Shown here: positions 16,146-23,311 of the stretch, one piece after another | How the letters are laid out: each line of letters starts with the position of its first letter | Numbering within the stretch: position 1 is the stretch's first letter | Origin: Flectobacillus sp. | Lineage (GTDB): Bacteria > Bacteroidota > Bacteroidia > Cytophagales > Spirosomataceae | Assembly: GCA_029865665.1 (NCBI GenBank) | Contig: JARXAV010000114.1 | Location: forward strand, 1-23,311 | Length of the DNA: 23,311 nt | Direction of reading: 5' to 3' | The notes under the pieces: model-generated | Database searches by the model: none | Told to the model about the DNA's origin: nothing | What the model saw: the letters and a program-made list of their open reading frames with translations, nothing else | Position numbers and translations under genes: made by a program

Positions 16146-17633
16146 ATGACCATGCGAGAAAATTCATCCCGAGATTATTCACTCTTAAAAATAAATTTGA
16201 TGGGCGGTATTGTATCGCCAGGAACATTACTTCATGTCCTAGCGGCGGCACGCCAAGCGGGGGCTCGTAATGTCAGTTTTGGAGCAAGACAACAACTACT
16301 TATTTGGGTGAAAGCAGAAACCGTTAGAGGTAGTGGACTGATTGAGTTCACGAATCAACTCAAGGAATTAGAAATTGACTTTGAAGTTGATTCAGAAGTG
16401 TATCCCAACATCATCTCTTCCTATTGTGCAGAAGAAGTTTTCCCAACAGGTGCATGGCTGTCAGAAGGTATCTATCGAGATGTATTTGATGGGTTTAATT
16501 ATCAGCCCAAATTAAAGGTCAATATCTCTGATTCGCATCAGTCATTTACTCCGTTTTTTACAGGTAATTTAAACTTCATTGCATCAGAGATACAAAACTT
16601 TTGGTATCTATATGTTCGCTTCAAACAATCTAACCGTATCTTCTTATTTCCAATCTTAGTATATACCTTAGAAATCCCCAAGGTATGTGAACGCATTGAA
16701 GCAGTAATTCTCGACAATGCCAACCTAAGTGAAACCGAAGTATATGAGCAAGTGATTGCCAAAGGTGCTATCATATCACAAGTATTCAAGGAGGATTTGA
16801 AACTGCCCCGATTTATGTTGCCCTATTACGAAGGCTTTAACCGATATGGCGATAAAACGTGGTTGGGGATTTACCGTAGAAATGAGAACTTCTCCATTGA
16901 TTTTATGGAAGATATTTGTCAGTTATGTTTAGACACTAAAATTGGTCAAATCTGTACAACTCCGTGGAAATCTCTTATTATTAAAGGAATCGAAAATAAA
17001 GATAGGGGTCTTTGGGATGCTTTATTAGGCAAACATACCATTAATGTTCGCCATGCTGCCAATGAATTAAACTGGCAAATTGAAGACAATTCTGAGGAAG
17101 GGCTCGAATTAAAGAAAAATATCATTCGTGAATTTGACGATGACGACGTTCGTACATTTGGACTTAGTTTTGCAGTTCAGACACGAGCAAAATCAGAAGT
17201 ATTTGGCTCTGTAGTGATTAAAAAACGAAAAATATTTGCAGGAATGTCTAGCGTCTATGACATTTACCACACACCAGATTATAATCCAAACACCCGTGAG
17301 TTAGTTCTATTCGAAGCGGACATTAACAAGGCTCACGTCCCAGAAATTCTGCAACGGTTATCGAAACGCTATTATTTACAAATGGCTCAAAAAGAGGCAA
17401 CCACTATCAAAGCTTCTATTGGACAAAACCTTTCGAAAGGAAATGTACTGATGACGACGGTACATCAATGTAAATCGTGCTTAACTAGGTACGATGAACG
17501 TTTTGGAGATGAAGTAAACAACATTCCCGCTGGTATTCCTTTTAATGAATTACCAACATCATATACCTGTCCTGTTTGCGAAGGTGCTATTAGCGACTTT
17601 ACTCCAATTAATTTATCTACGGTATCCGCATAA
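16146..17633 (+). CDS. Nitrite/sulfite-reductase-like protein with C-terminal rubredoxin
   Basis: 495 residues. The first ~440 resemble a siroheme nitrite/sulfite reductase: an N-terminal half-domain (GGIVSPGTLLHVLAAARQAGARNVSFGARQQLLI) and a catalytic-type domain with VDSEVYPNIISSYCAEEVFP. Three of the four [4Fe-4S]/siroheme cysteines seem lost: C94 remains, but the other expected positions are about P100, S130 and F134 (SDSHQSF where SGCxxxC is usual). The last ~55 residues are a full rubredoxin with C442, C445, C475 and C478 and the YDERFGDE and GIPFNELP blocks. It is therefore unlikely to reduce nitrite itself and may carry electrons, perhaps to the nitrate reductase upstream; that role is inference. 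A start at 16152 (M3) is equally possible. A terminator follows at once. Confidence 0.8.
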   Translation: MTMRENSSRDYSLLKINLMGGIVSPGTLLHVLAAARQAGARNVSFGARQQLLIWVKAETVRGSGLIEFTNQLKELEIDFEVDSEVYPNIISSYCAEEVFPTGAWLSEGIYRDVFDGFNYQPKLKVNISDSHQSFTPFFTGNLNFIASEIQNFWYLYVRFKQSNRIFLFPILVYTLEIPKVCERIEAVILDNANLSETEVYEQVIAKGAIISQVFKEDLKLPRFMLPYYEGFNRYGDKTWLGIYRRNENFSIDFMEDICQLCLDTKIGQICTTPWKSLIIKGIENKDRGLWDALLGKHTINVRHAANELNWQIEDNSEEGLELKKNIIREFDDDDVRTFGLSFAVQTRAKSEVFGSVVIKKRKIFAGMSSVYDIYHTPDYNPNTRELVLFEADINKAHVPEILQRLSKRYYLQMAQKEATTIKASIGQNLSKGNVLMTTVHQCKSCLTRYDERFGDEVNNIPAGIPFNELPTSYTCPVCEGAISDFTPINLSTVSA

Positions 17634-17660
17634 AATAGCATAATCCCCAACCCAATTACG

Positions 17661-17693
17661 AGGTGTAGAAAACAATTTCTACACCTTTTTTTT
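17661..17693 (+). terminator. Intrinsic terminator after the rubredoxin-fusion gene
   Basis: A perfect 11-bp stem (AGGTGTAGAAA 17661-17671 with TTTCTACACCT 17676-17686) with loop ACAA is followed by seven more T. This is the strongest classical terminator in the window and marks the end of the nitrate region. Confidence 0.9.
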
Positions 17694-17708
17694 GCTTAAA
17701 AATGAGCA

Positions 17709-17725
17709 TTAACAGGAAATTAACA
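17709..17725 (+). promoter_or_regulatory. TTAACA-N5-TTAACA direct repeat
   Basis: TTAACA at 17709-17714 and 17720-17725 are spaced by one helical turn (11 bp), 84 bases before the start of the outer-membrane protein gene. The pattern matches binding boxes of OmpR/PhoB-family regulators (for example the Bacillus PhoP box TTAACA) and resembles the TTAACG pair at 16065-16081. The regulator is not in the window. Confidence 0.45.
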
Positions 17726-17809
17726 AATTGACATGAAACTTTTGAGTAATTCTCACGTTTAAAATTCAACTATATAAGGTCAAACTTCTATAAAATAAAT
17801 TTTAAGAAA

Positions 17810-18400
17810 ATGAAAAAACTAATCGCCCTAATTGCCCTTGCCTTCATGGCCACTTTTACTACTAATGCACAAACGGTAGAACTAAAAGCTGGATATTCTT
17901 ATACCAATGTCATCCTATCTCCATATAGTGGTTTTATTGATGGAAAAAGTGGTTTCACCGCTGGGTTAGTTGTCAAAGATTTGATGCTTTCAGACAATAT
18001 CGGCTTTCAACCAGAATTACTTTATTCTCAAAAAGGAGCGAGTGTGGCAGGATTTAATATTTCGTTTGATTATTTTTCATTACCGCTATTATTGAAGTTC
18101 CCTATGGCTGAAAGTGGCGTTTCTATCTTGGCAGGGCCTGAAGTAAGCTATTTAGCCAACACTCGTTTTGGTGGATTATTTTCTTATAATGGACTATTCA
18201 ATAAAGTAGATGTTGGTCTTGCAGGCGGATTAGAATATCAATTGGCAGAAAACATCGCCATTGGCGGAAGATACACCTATGGTTTATCAAATGTAAACAA
18301 GGATTTTGACTTTGGTATGACCAACTTAAACAGTATCATCCAAACAAGAAATACAGCAGCCCAAGTTTATTTAACCTTCGGTTTTGGAAGTAATAAATAG
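17810..18400 (+). CDS. Outer-membrane beta-barrel protein (porin-family, OmpW/OprF-like)
   Basis: 196 residues with a signal peptide (MKKLIALIALAFMATFTTNA, then Q) and a small barrel of about eight strands: VELKAGYSYTNV, a GFQPELLYSQKG strand, FDYFSLPLLLKFPM, VSILAGPEVSYL, VGLAGGLEYQL and IGGRYTYGLSNV, ending in AAQVYLTFGFG. These are marks of the Bacteroidota PorT/OMP_b-brl family. Function is generic and unknown. It is preceded by a TTAACA direct repeat and followed by a terminator shared with the convergent dacB. Confidence 0.85.
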   Translation: MKKLIALIALAFMATFTTNAQTVELKAGYSYTNVILSPYSGFIDGKSGFTAGLVVKDLMLSDNIGFQPELLYSQKGASVAGFNISFDYFSLPLLLKFPMAESGVSILAGPEVSYLANTRFGGLFSYNGLFNKVDVGLAGGLEYQLAENIAIGGRYTYGLSNVNKDFDFGMTNLNSIIQTRNTAAQVYLTFGFGSNK

Positions 18401-18420
18401 ACCTTAATACATAAAAAAGA

Positions 18421-18457
18421 AAAAGCCTATCCATGTATGTGGCTAGGCTTTTATTAT
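18421..18457. terminator. Bidirectional terminator between OMP gene and dacB
   Basis: AAAAGCCTA (18421-18429) pairs with TAGGCTTTT (18444-18452), with an inner CCA/TGG helix. T-rich sequence follows on plus (TTATTATT is partly included) and an A-rich run precedes it, giving a U-tract on minus. Position between convergent genes fits a two-way terminator. Confidence 0.75.
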
Positions 18458-18594
18458 TAATAAGGATTATAACTCAGTGTTCTAAACTGTATTAATTTTA
18501 CAGCAACAATCATACCGCTTTTTCAGAAATATCAAAAAAAAGTATGGTTTATCCTTCATTTTCATAAGTTACCCACATTTTATAGGCAATTTAT

Positions 18595-19890
18595 TTAATA
18601 TTCGTGGTTAACATTAATCAAAAATGTAGCAATTGCCTTCCGAACACTACTGAGCGGCTCGCTAACATTATTATTCATAAAACTAAAAGCCAAGCGTTTT
18701 CCAGAGCGAGTGATGAGGTAGCCACTCAAATTATAAATCCCCCCCATCGACCCTGATTTTGCAAAAATATAAGGCTGATTTGTCGCTGGAACAAGCTTCT
18801 TAATCGTTCCTGATTGTCCTGCTGCGGGTAATAATTTAAAGAGCCGTTCTTCAGGAACAAGTTGATAAAGTTTTTTCAGAACTGAAATTAAAGTTCTTGG
18901 TGTAGCTAGATTATACCTCGATAAACCCGAGCCATCAACCCATCGAGGGCTATCTGGTAAATCAGTCAGATATGCTTTTTGTGCTTGCTCAATCCCTTTA
19001 CTCACATTCAATACTCCCAACGAATCATTCGCAAGCATCAACATCAACTGTTCCGCTACAAAATTATCGCTTTGAAAGAGCATTTGTTTATAAAGGCTAT
19101 CGCCAGAAGTAGCATAAAACTTTTTTGCCTTAGGTGACAATGGTGCGTCTAATAACTGAACTTCCCGATGCAGGGTATCGCTTAGTAATTTGGCAGTTAA
19201 CATAGGAGATGTCTTAAAAGGTATCCATTGTGAAAAATGTGCAGGAGGTATCGGCGACTTAGGGATTCCGAATATATTTTGCTCCAACTGTCTTATGATT
19301 TCAAACTTTTCGCCTCCTTCTATCAGGCTTGTCTTATCCGCAAAGAAAGAAGGCATAACAGACAGTTTATTGGGCGTTTTAAAAGCAAATTGAGCTAAAT
19401 TTCCATAAATAGGAAAAGGAGAAATCTCAGCCATATAATCGTCATTATAATCATCCCAAGACCAACCTTTGCCATAAAAAGTACCTGAAAAGTTAGCGGG
19501 TGAAAAAAATACCTTCCCCTGATGCCCCATTAAAAAATGATAACTTTGTTTAGAAGAAAAGACAGGATTTAAAAAGGAAGGATCACCCGTCCCCCAGACA
19601 ATCAGGGAATCGTTCCGAACTTCGTACATAAAAGATGGGATAGAATCGCCAAGAGCTTTTAAACTCGCATAAAAAGTGAATAACTTTGTATTGGAGGCAG
19701 CTATGAAATTCTGTGACTCTTGATAAGTAAGCAACATCGTATCTTTTTGTAAATCATACAAGGCAAAGCCTACATGATGTTTGGCAAATACAGAATTTTT
19801 ATCCGAAAAAATACTCGTCTGTTGTGCATACGTGTTCATGGCAAAAAACACAATCATCAAGCAGACAATGAAATTAGTAGTTCGTGACAT
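18595..19890 (-). CDS. dacB: D-alanyl-D-alanine carboxypeptidase/endopeptidase, PBP4 type
   Basis: Periplasmic peptidoglycan enzyme of peptidase family S13, trimming D-Ala from stem peptides or cutting cross-links. 431 residues with a signal peptide (cleavage near TYA-QQ, residue 22). All three penicillin-binding motifs are present: SNTK with S66 and K69; SDN at 274-276; KSG at 378-380. The VDGSGLSRYN block near 318-327 is also typical of DacB. It is somewhat shorter than E. coli PBP4 (477), mainly in the domain between the first two motifs. It is divergent from the HIT gene, 65 bases apart. Confidence 0.92.
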   Translation of the reverse strand: MSRTTNFIVCLMIVFFAMNTYAQQTSIFSDKNSVFAKHHVGFALYDLQKDTMLLTYQESQNFIAASNTKLFTFYASLKALGDSIPSFMYEVRNDSLIVWGTGDPSFLNPVFSSKQSYHFLMGHQGKVFFSPANFSGTFYGKGWSWDDYNDDYMAEISPFPIYGNLAQFAFKTPNKLSVMPSFFADKTSLIEGGEKFEIIRQLEQNIFGIPKSPIPPAHFSQWIPFKTSPMLTAKLLSDTLHREVQLLDAPLSPKAKKFYATSGDSLYKQMLFQSDNFVAEQLMLMLANDSLGVLNVSKGIEQAQKAYLTDLPDSPRWVDGSGLSRYNLATPRTLISVLKKLYQLVPEERLFKLLPAAGQSGTIKKLVPATNQPYIFAKSGSMGGIYNLSGYLITRSGKRLAFSFMNNNVSEPLSSVRKAIATFLINVNHEY

Positions 19891-19955
19891 AAGGACTATT
19901 AGTTAAATACAGCAATGCTAATTTACACTACTATTTACATATAATATTCAAAAAC

Positions 19956-20351
19956 ATGGCAACCATATTTACCAAAATCATTAACGGAGAAATTCCTTGT
20001 TATAAAATAGCAGAAGACGACAATTATTTGGCATTCTTAGACATCATGCCTTTAGCAGAAGGACACGTATTGGTAATTCCTAAAAAAGAGGTTGATTACA
20101 TTTTTGACCTTAGCGACGAACAACTAAGCGGATTGATGCTTTTTGCCAAAAAAATTGCTCCTGCCATCGCTCAGGCTTGTCCGTGTAGAAGAGTTGGGGT
20201 ATCGGTAATTGGTTTAGAAGTACCTCATGCTCACGTTCATCTTATTCCGTTGAACAGCATGAATGACATCAACTTTACAAGGGAAAAACTAAAACCTTCG
20301 GCAGAAGAATTAAAAGCTACCGCCGAACGTATTTGTTCTTTCTTGGCATAA
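19956..20351 (+). CDS. HIT-family protein (histidine triad nucleotide hydrolase/transferase)
   Basis: 131 residues, cytoplasmic. The catalytic triad motif HAHVHLIPL has H91, H93 and H95; the N-terminal IFTKIINGEIPCYKIAEDD and LDIMPLAEGHVLVIPK blocks are canonical for the HinT/Hit branch that hydrolyses purine nucleoside phosphoramidates or dinucleotides. Full length and intact. It is followed by a strong terminator. Confidence 0.93.
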   Translation: MATIFTKIINGEIPCYKIAEDDNYLAFLDIMPLAEGHVLVIPKKEVDYIFDLSDEQLSGLMLFAKKIAPAIAQACPCRRVGVSVIGLEVPHAHVHLIPLNSMNDINFTREKLKPSAEELKATAERICSFLA

Positions 20352-20354
20352 AAC

Positions 20355-20394
20355 AAAATCGGGCTACTCCTATCTTGGAACAGCCCGATTTTTT
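20355..20394. terminator. Bidirectional terminator after the HIT gene
   Basis: AAAATCGGGCT (20355-20365) pairs with AGCCCGATTTT (20382-20392), followed by more T on plus and with A's on the left giving a short U-tract on minus. It sits between convergent genes. An AATTCAAAATTCAACATCT remnant of the dispersed repeat follows at 20411-20431. Confidence 0.85.
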
Positions 20395-20447
20395 AATCCT
20401 TAGTAGAGTTGTAATTCAAAATTCAACATCTAAATGTAATTATTCTC

Positions 20448-21185
20448 TTAGTCTAATAAACTCCATTTAATACCCCATTTTGCAAGGCGATAAAGAATCG
20501 AAACCCGTAAAACACCTAAACCATATTTAGAGCTACGCATGAAGTTAATAGAAGAAGCTTCATCAAAATATTTCGTCGGACAAGTTACTTCTGCAATCTC
20601 AAATCCTTTCCAAAAAATTTGGGCAATCATCTCATTATCAAATACAAAGTCATCATCGCATTTATTGAAAGGTACTTTTTCGAGTACTTCTCTCGTAAAT
20701 CCACGATAGCCTGTGTGATATTCAGATAATTTCTGGCTCAACATAATGTTTTGAAAAAGAGTCAAGAAACGGTTTGCAATGTATTTATAAACAGGCATTC
20801 CACCCTTCAACGCTCCTTTCCCTAAAATTCTTGACCCAAATACGACAGGATATAACTCCTCTCCCATAATCGAAATCATGGCTCTCAATAACTTGGGTGT
20901 GTATTGATAATCAGGATGAAGCATAATAACAATATCTCCACCAAGTTCTAATGCCTTCGCATAACAACTTTTTTGGTTTCCGCCATACCCTTTGTTTTTA
21001 TCATGACGAATGACATGCTTGATACCTAAAGATTTAGCCACTTCTACGGTATTATCTGGACTATGGTCATCCACTAATACAACTTCATCAACAAGGTCAA
21101 ACGGGATTTCGTTATAAGTGGTCTCAAGGGTCAGTGCTGCTTTGTAAGCAGGCATCACAACTACGACTTTTTTATTATTATACAT
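20448..21185 (-). CDS. GT2 glycosyltransferase, DPM1-like (polyprenyl-phosphate sugar synthase type)
   Basis: 245 residues, a single GT-A catalytic domain without membrane segments. VVVVMPAYKAALTLETTYNEIP, the LVDDHSPDNT nucleotide-binding acidic pair (D39, D40), NKGYGGNQKSCYAKAL and MLHPDYQYTP (metal-binding Asp near residue 92) match the dolichyl-phosphate mannose synthase-like branch of family 2. It probably transfers a sugar from a nucleotide donor to a polyprenyl phosphate. It is divergent from the GT-C-like gene at 21297, which could use such a lipid-linked donor. Confidence 0.85.
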   Translation of the reverse strand: MYNNKKVVVVMPAYKAALTLETTYNEIPFDLVDEVVLVDDHSPDNTVEVAKSLGIKHVIRHDKNKGYGGNQKSCYAKALELGGDIVIMLHPDYQYTPKLLRAMISIMGEELYPVVFGSRILGKGALKGGMPVYKYIANRFLTLFQNIMLSQKLSEYHTGYRGFTREVLEKVPFNKCDDDFVFDNEMIAQIFWKGFEIAEVTCPTKYFDEASSINFMRSSKYGLGVLRVSILYRLAKWGIKWSLLD

Positions 21186-21296
21186 CTATCGAAAATTAGG
21201 GGAGCATTTCAGCTAACAAATTTCCAAATAAATTGGATATAAATCGACATATTTGTACAAGAAAATATAAAATATATTTGAATTCAAAACTTATTC

Positions 21297-22706
21297 ATGC
21301 GTCTCACTAGTAATATGATACCCTACTTGATTTCTATTTTAAATAACCCTAAGACCCTATATCGTTTAGCCATCATGGGTGTTATTTTGCGTATCATCGT
21401 ATTTGTGGTATTAAATCCAGTAGGCCCAGATCCACATGATGAGGTTCTTAAATTTATAGCTGAACATCATAAATTACCCAATAACAATCAAGCTTTCCTA
21501 GCCTGTCACCCTCCCTTATATTATCTAACAGCTCTTCCTTTTTATCTGATTGGAGGATTGAAATTTACGCAATTTTTCTCATTGATAATTTCCTGTTTTA
21601 ATTTAATAATTATGGCCTTTTTATTAAAAAAAACAATCAATGATGTACTGGTTAGAACCGTCAGTTTCCTAGTCCCTTGCTTTTCTATTTTATACATCAA
21701 TTATTCATTGATTGTGTCTAATGACGCACTTGCTATTTTTATGGGAACGCTATTTTTCTTTTACTTGCACCAGGCTGTCACTCATAAAACCAATAGAAGT
21801 CAATTCATTTTAGCCGCTTTAACAGGACTTTGTGTATTGACGAAAGCTACTTTTCTACCTTTTATCCCAGTTACAATTTTTACAATTTTCATCATACAAT
21901 TACAGGAAAAAAAACACTTTAAACATATTCTACTGGTAATAAGCCTCAGTCTAGGAATAATCGCTTTGACAGGTGGGTACAAATACGTTGATAACTACCG
22001 AAAGGACGGAAAAGTATTTGTACATAATTTAGATATTTTCCCACTTCCTTATCATGCTGTTTTTTATAAAGGTCTATCAAGTTTGTATAATTGTAATATT
22101 ATTTTTCTAATCAAAGACCCAAATTTATCGTCAAAACATCCTAGCCAACATGCAGCTCCTTTGCTTTTATATGGCACATTTTGGTACAAACATTTTTATT
22201 TTGAAAATAATTTAGGTTTCGGAAATGTAACAAAATTTAGGTTTATAGGGAGTCTTTGCTACATTCTAGCAATTATTCCAACCTTATTATTATTTTGGGG
22301 AATGCTTGATGCCACTAAAAAAACAGTCACGCTAGGCATTCACTACAAACGATTGCTTGATACCTCAAATTGGGCTGCTATACAACAGTGCTTTTTCTTA
22401 TTCCTACTATTACTTGGTGTGGCAACCATGCTGACTGGAATGGCAAAATATAACGACTTTTCGTTTTTTCATAGTCGCTTGTTAGCTCACCTGTTTTACC
22501 CAATAACCATGTTATTAGCTAGTGGGTTAACACAATGCAAACATAAATACCCTATGATTCTAAAGGGAATACTTGTTAATATTGTCCTTTTAGCGTTTTG
22601 TTCCGTAGTATATTACAGTGTAGAAGCGAGTATTTGCGGATGGAATCTGTGGCATTACGGAAATAAAGACAACTACTGGTACACCGACTGGAGTTTGGGA
22701 CTATAA
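21297..22706 (+). CDS. Multi-pass membrane glycosyltransferase, GT-C fold (ArnT/PMT-like)
   Basis: 469 residues with about ten hydrophobic segments. Near the N-terminus, between the first two segments, are an acidic loop (GPDPHDE, D45, D48, E49) and HPPLYY at 71-76, the arrangement typical of GT-C enzymes that take sugars from polyprenyl phosphate on the periplasmic face. TKATFLPFIP near residue 182 also fits. Its acceptor is unknown. A start at 21315 (M7) is possible. It probably works with the divergent DPM1-like enzyme, which is inference. Confidence 0.7.
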   Translation: MRLTSNMIPYLISILNNPKTLYRLAIMGVILRIIVFVVLNPVGPDPHDEVLKFIAEHHKLPNNNQAFLACHPPLYYLTALPFYLIGGLKFTQFFSLIISCFNLIIMAFLLKKTINDVLVRTVSFLVPCFSILYINYSLIVSNDALAIFMGTLFFFYLHQAVTHKTNRSQFILAALTGLCVLTKATFLPFIPVTIFTIFIIQLQEKKHFKHILLVISLSLGIIALTGGYKYVDNYRKDGKVFVHNLDIFPLPYHAVFYKGLSSLYNCNIIFLIKDPNLSSKHPSQHAAPLLLYGTFWYKHFYFENNLGFGNVTKFRFIGSLCYILAIIPTLLLFWGMLDATKKTVTLGIHYKRLLDTSNWAAIQQCFFLFLLLLGVATMLTGMAKYNDFSFFHSRLLAHLFYPITMLLASGLTQCKHKYPMILKGILVNIVLLAFCSVVYYSVEASICGWNLWHYGNKDNYWYTDWSLGL

Positions 22707-23022
22707 CTACTTAATAAAGTAGTAAAAATGAATGACTCCGCCACTTTAACCTCCTATAAATAAGTCAATCATATAGGAACATGGTAAGTATTGGGACAAA
22801 ATAAATTGGTATTAAAACCCATAAGGTTTAGTTTACAATTTACTTATTACCAATACTTTAACCAAAATCTTATAGGTTTAGTTGAATAAGTCCTTGTACT
22901 TAAAAGTAATTGATTACAAGACTTTAGATAACCATGTTTTCTATGCTATTATGTGGTTAATTATGTCGGGGTACTCAATACCTTCACATCAAAATATTTT
23001 ATAATTACAACAAGAGAAAATA
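22707..23022. repeat. Intergenic region with dispersed repeat copy
   Basis: No gene is visible in these 316 bases. AACCCATAAGGTTTAG (about 22818) and ATCTTATAGGTTTAG (about 22867) are diverged halves of the AAACCTATAAGGTTT element seen in the nrt gaps. Positions 22908-22976 are the second copy of the repeat at 14985-15049. The promoter of the following gene should lie at its right end but was not identified. Confidence 0.6.
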
Positions 23023-23311
23023 GTGCAGAGCCAGTCACAATTAAATATCATACAGTCACCCATAAATGACTTAAATCGTAACGATTCAGTCAAAAATACT
23101 ATATTGCTCCCTGAAACAAAGAACGGCCCCTTTTTAGATGTTCACGCTCTTGATTTACCAAATCAAGCAAACCCTTTTGCCCTAATAGACCAGCTTATCG
23201 CTCATAAAGCCATTATTCCAATCAGTGAATCTATCGCTTATGACGAAACCGAAATCCATCCAACGGCACATCAACTGGCACAAATTGCTCAGGCTGAACA
23301 ACTGCTTAAAA
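23023..23311 (+). CDS. Unrecognised protein, N-terminal part (cut by window end)
   Basis: An open frame runs from a GTG at 23023 to the window end, at least 96 codons, with an in-frame stop 21 bases upstream of the GTG. No in-frame ATG exists in the visible part, so GTG (preceded by AGAGAAAATA) is the only plausible early start; TTG at about 23104 is another. The translation is polar, without a signal peptide, with segments such as GPFLDVHALDLPNQANPFAL and HPTAHQLAQIAQAEQLLK. I recognise no family. Codon use looks like its neighbours, which favours a real gene. Confidence 0.55.
   Translation, partial: MQSQSQLNIIQSPINDLNRNDSVKNTILLPETKNGPFLDVHALDLPNQANPFALIDQLIAHKAIIPISESIAYDETEIHPTAHQLAQIAQAEQLLK

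Noticed and set aside
16250..16268. GCGGGGGC motif near the 5' end of the rubredoxin-fusion gene
   Set aside because: It is within coding sequence, the loop is not UGGGGG, and the flanks do not pair in the same way.
18735..18760. GATGGGGGGG on the minus strand inside dacB
   Set aside because: It encodes the conserved KSG-region residues of the enzyme and no stem closes around it.
1..23311. CRISPR arrays, tRNA or rRNA genes, prophage or intact insertion sequences
   Set aside because: None seen: the repeats are inverted or dispersed without regular spacers, and no cloverleaf, rRNA segment or transposase was recognised.

Overview
The window is low-GC DNA from a member of the Bacteroidota, probably a Cytophagales-type organism. 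The signs are a Bacteroidota-type gene set (alginate-export-like porin, small secreted DUF3244-like protein, FAD-fused assimilatory nitrate reductase), A/T-rich leaders without Shine-Dalgarno sequences, and dispersed intergenic inverted repeats of the kinds ATCCAAAATTCAACAT and AAACCTATAAGGTTT. The genus is inference; there is no rRNA or other marker gene here.

Positions 1-17700 form a nitrate assimilation island. nirB (minus) is divergent from cobA (plus), which starts siroheme synthesis for NirB. Then, all on plus, come narK (MFS nitrate/nitrite transporter), an outer-membrane porin-like protein, nrtA-nrtB-nrtD (ABC nitrate importer) and a 1181-residue nitrate reductase fused to an FAD/NAD(P)H reductase and a BFD [2Fe-2S] domain. 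After a small secreted protein on minus comes a nitrite/sulfite-reductase-like protein with a C-terminal rubredoxin. The inferred flow is: nitrate crosses the outer membrane (porin), then the inner membrane (NarK or NrtABD), is reduced to nitrite (NasA) and then to ammonium (NirB). No transcription regulator, molybdenum-cofactor gene or nirD lies in the window.

The most striking signal is a small RNA-like element repeated five times and only in front of the three nitrate-uptake units: two copies before narK, two before the porin, one before nrtA. Each is a hairpin whose loop is exactly UGGGGG. The stem sequences differ between copies while pairing is kept, as expected of a selected RNA structure. 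Paired hairpins with six-base loops in nitrate-gene leaders recall the targets of ANTAR antiterminators such as NasR, but the loop sequence differs (U rather than A at position 1) and no U-tailed terminator follows. I propose it as a nitrate-uptake leader element whose partner is unknown.

Positions 17700-23311 are ordinary chromosome: an outer-membrane beta-barrel protein, a PBP4-type D-Ala-D-Ala carboxypeptidase (minus), a HIT protein, a DPM1-like GT2 glycosyltransferase (minus), a GT-C-like membrane glycosyltransferase, and the start of an unrecognised gene cut by the window end. The large intergenic gaps hold inverted repeats, two duplicated composite repeats, intrinsic terminators and two tandem TTAACR boxes.
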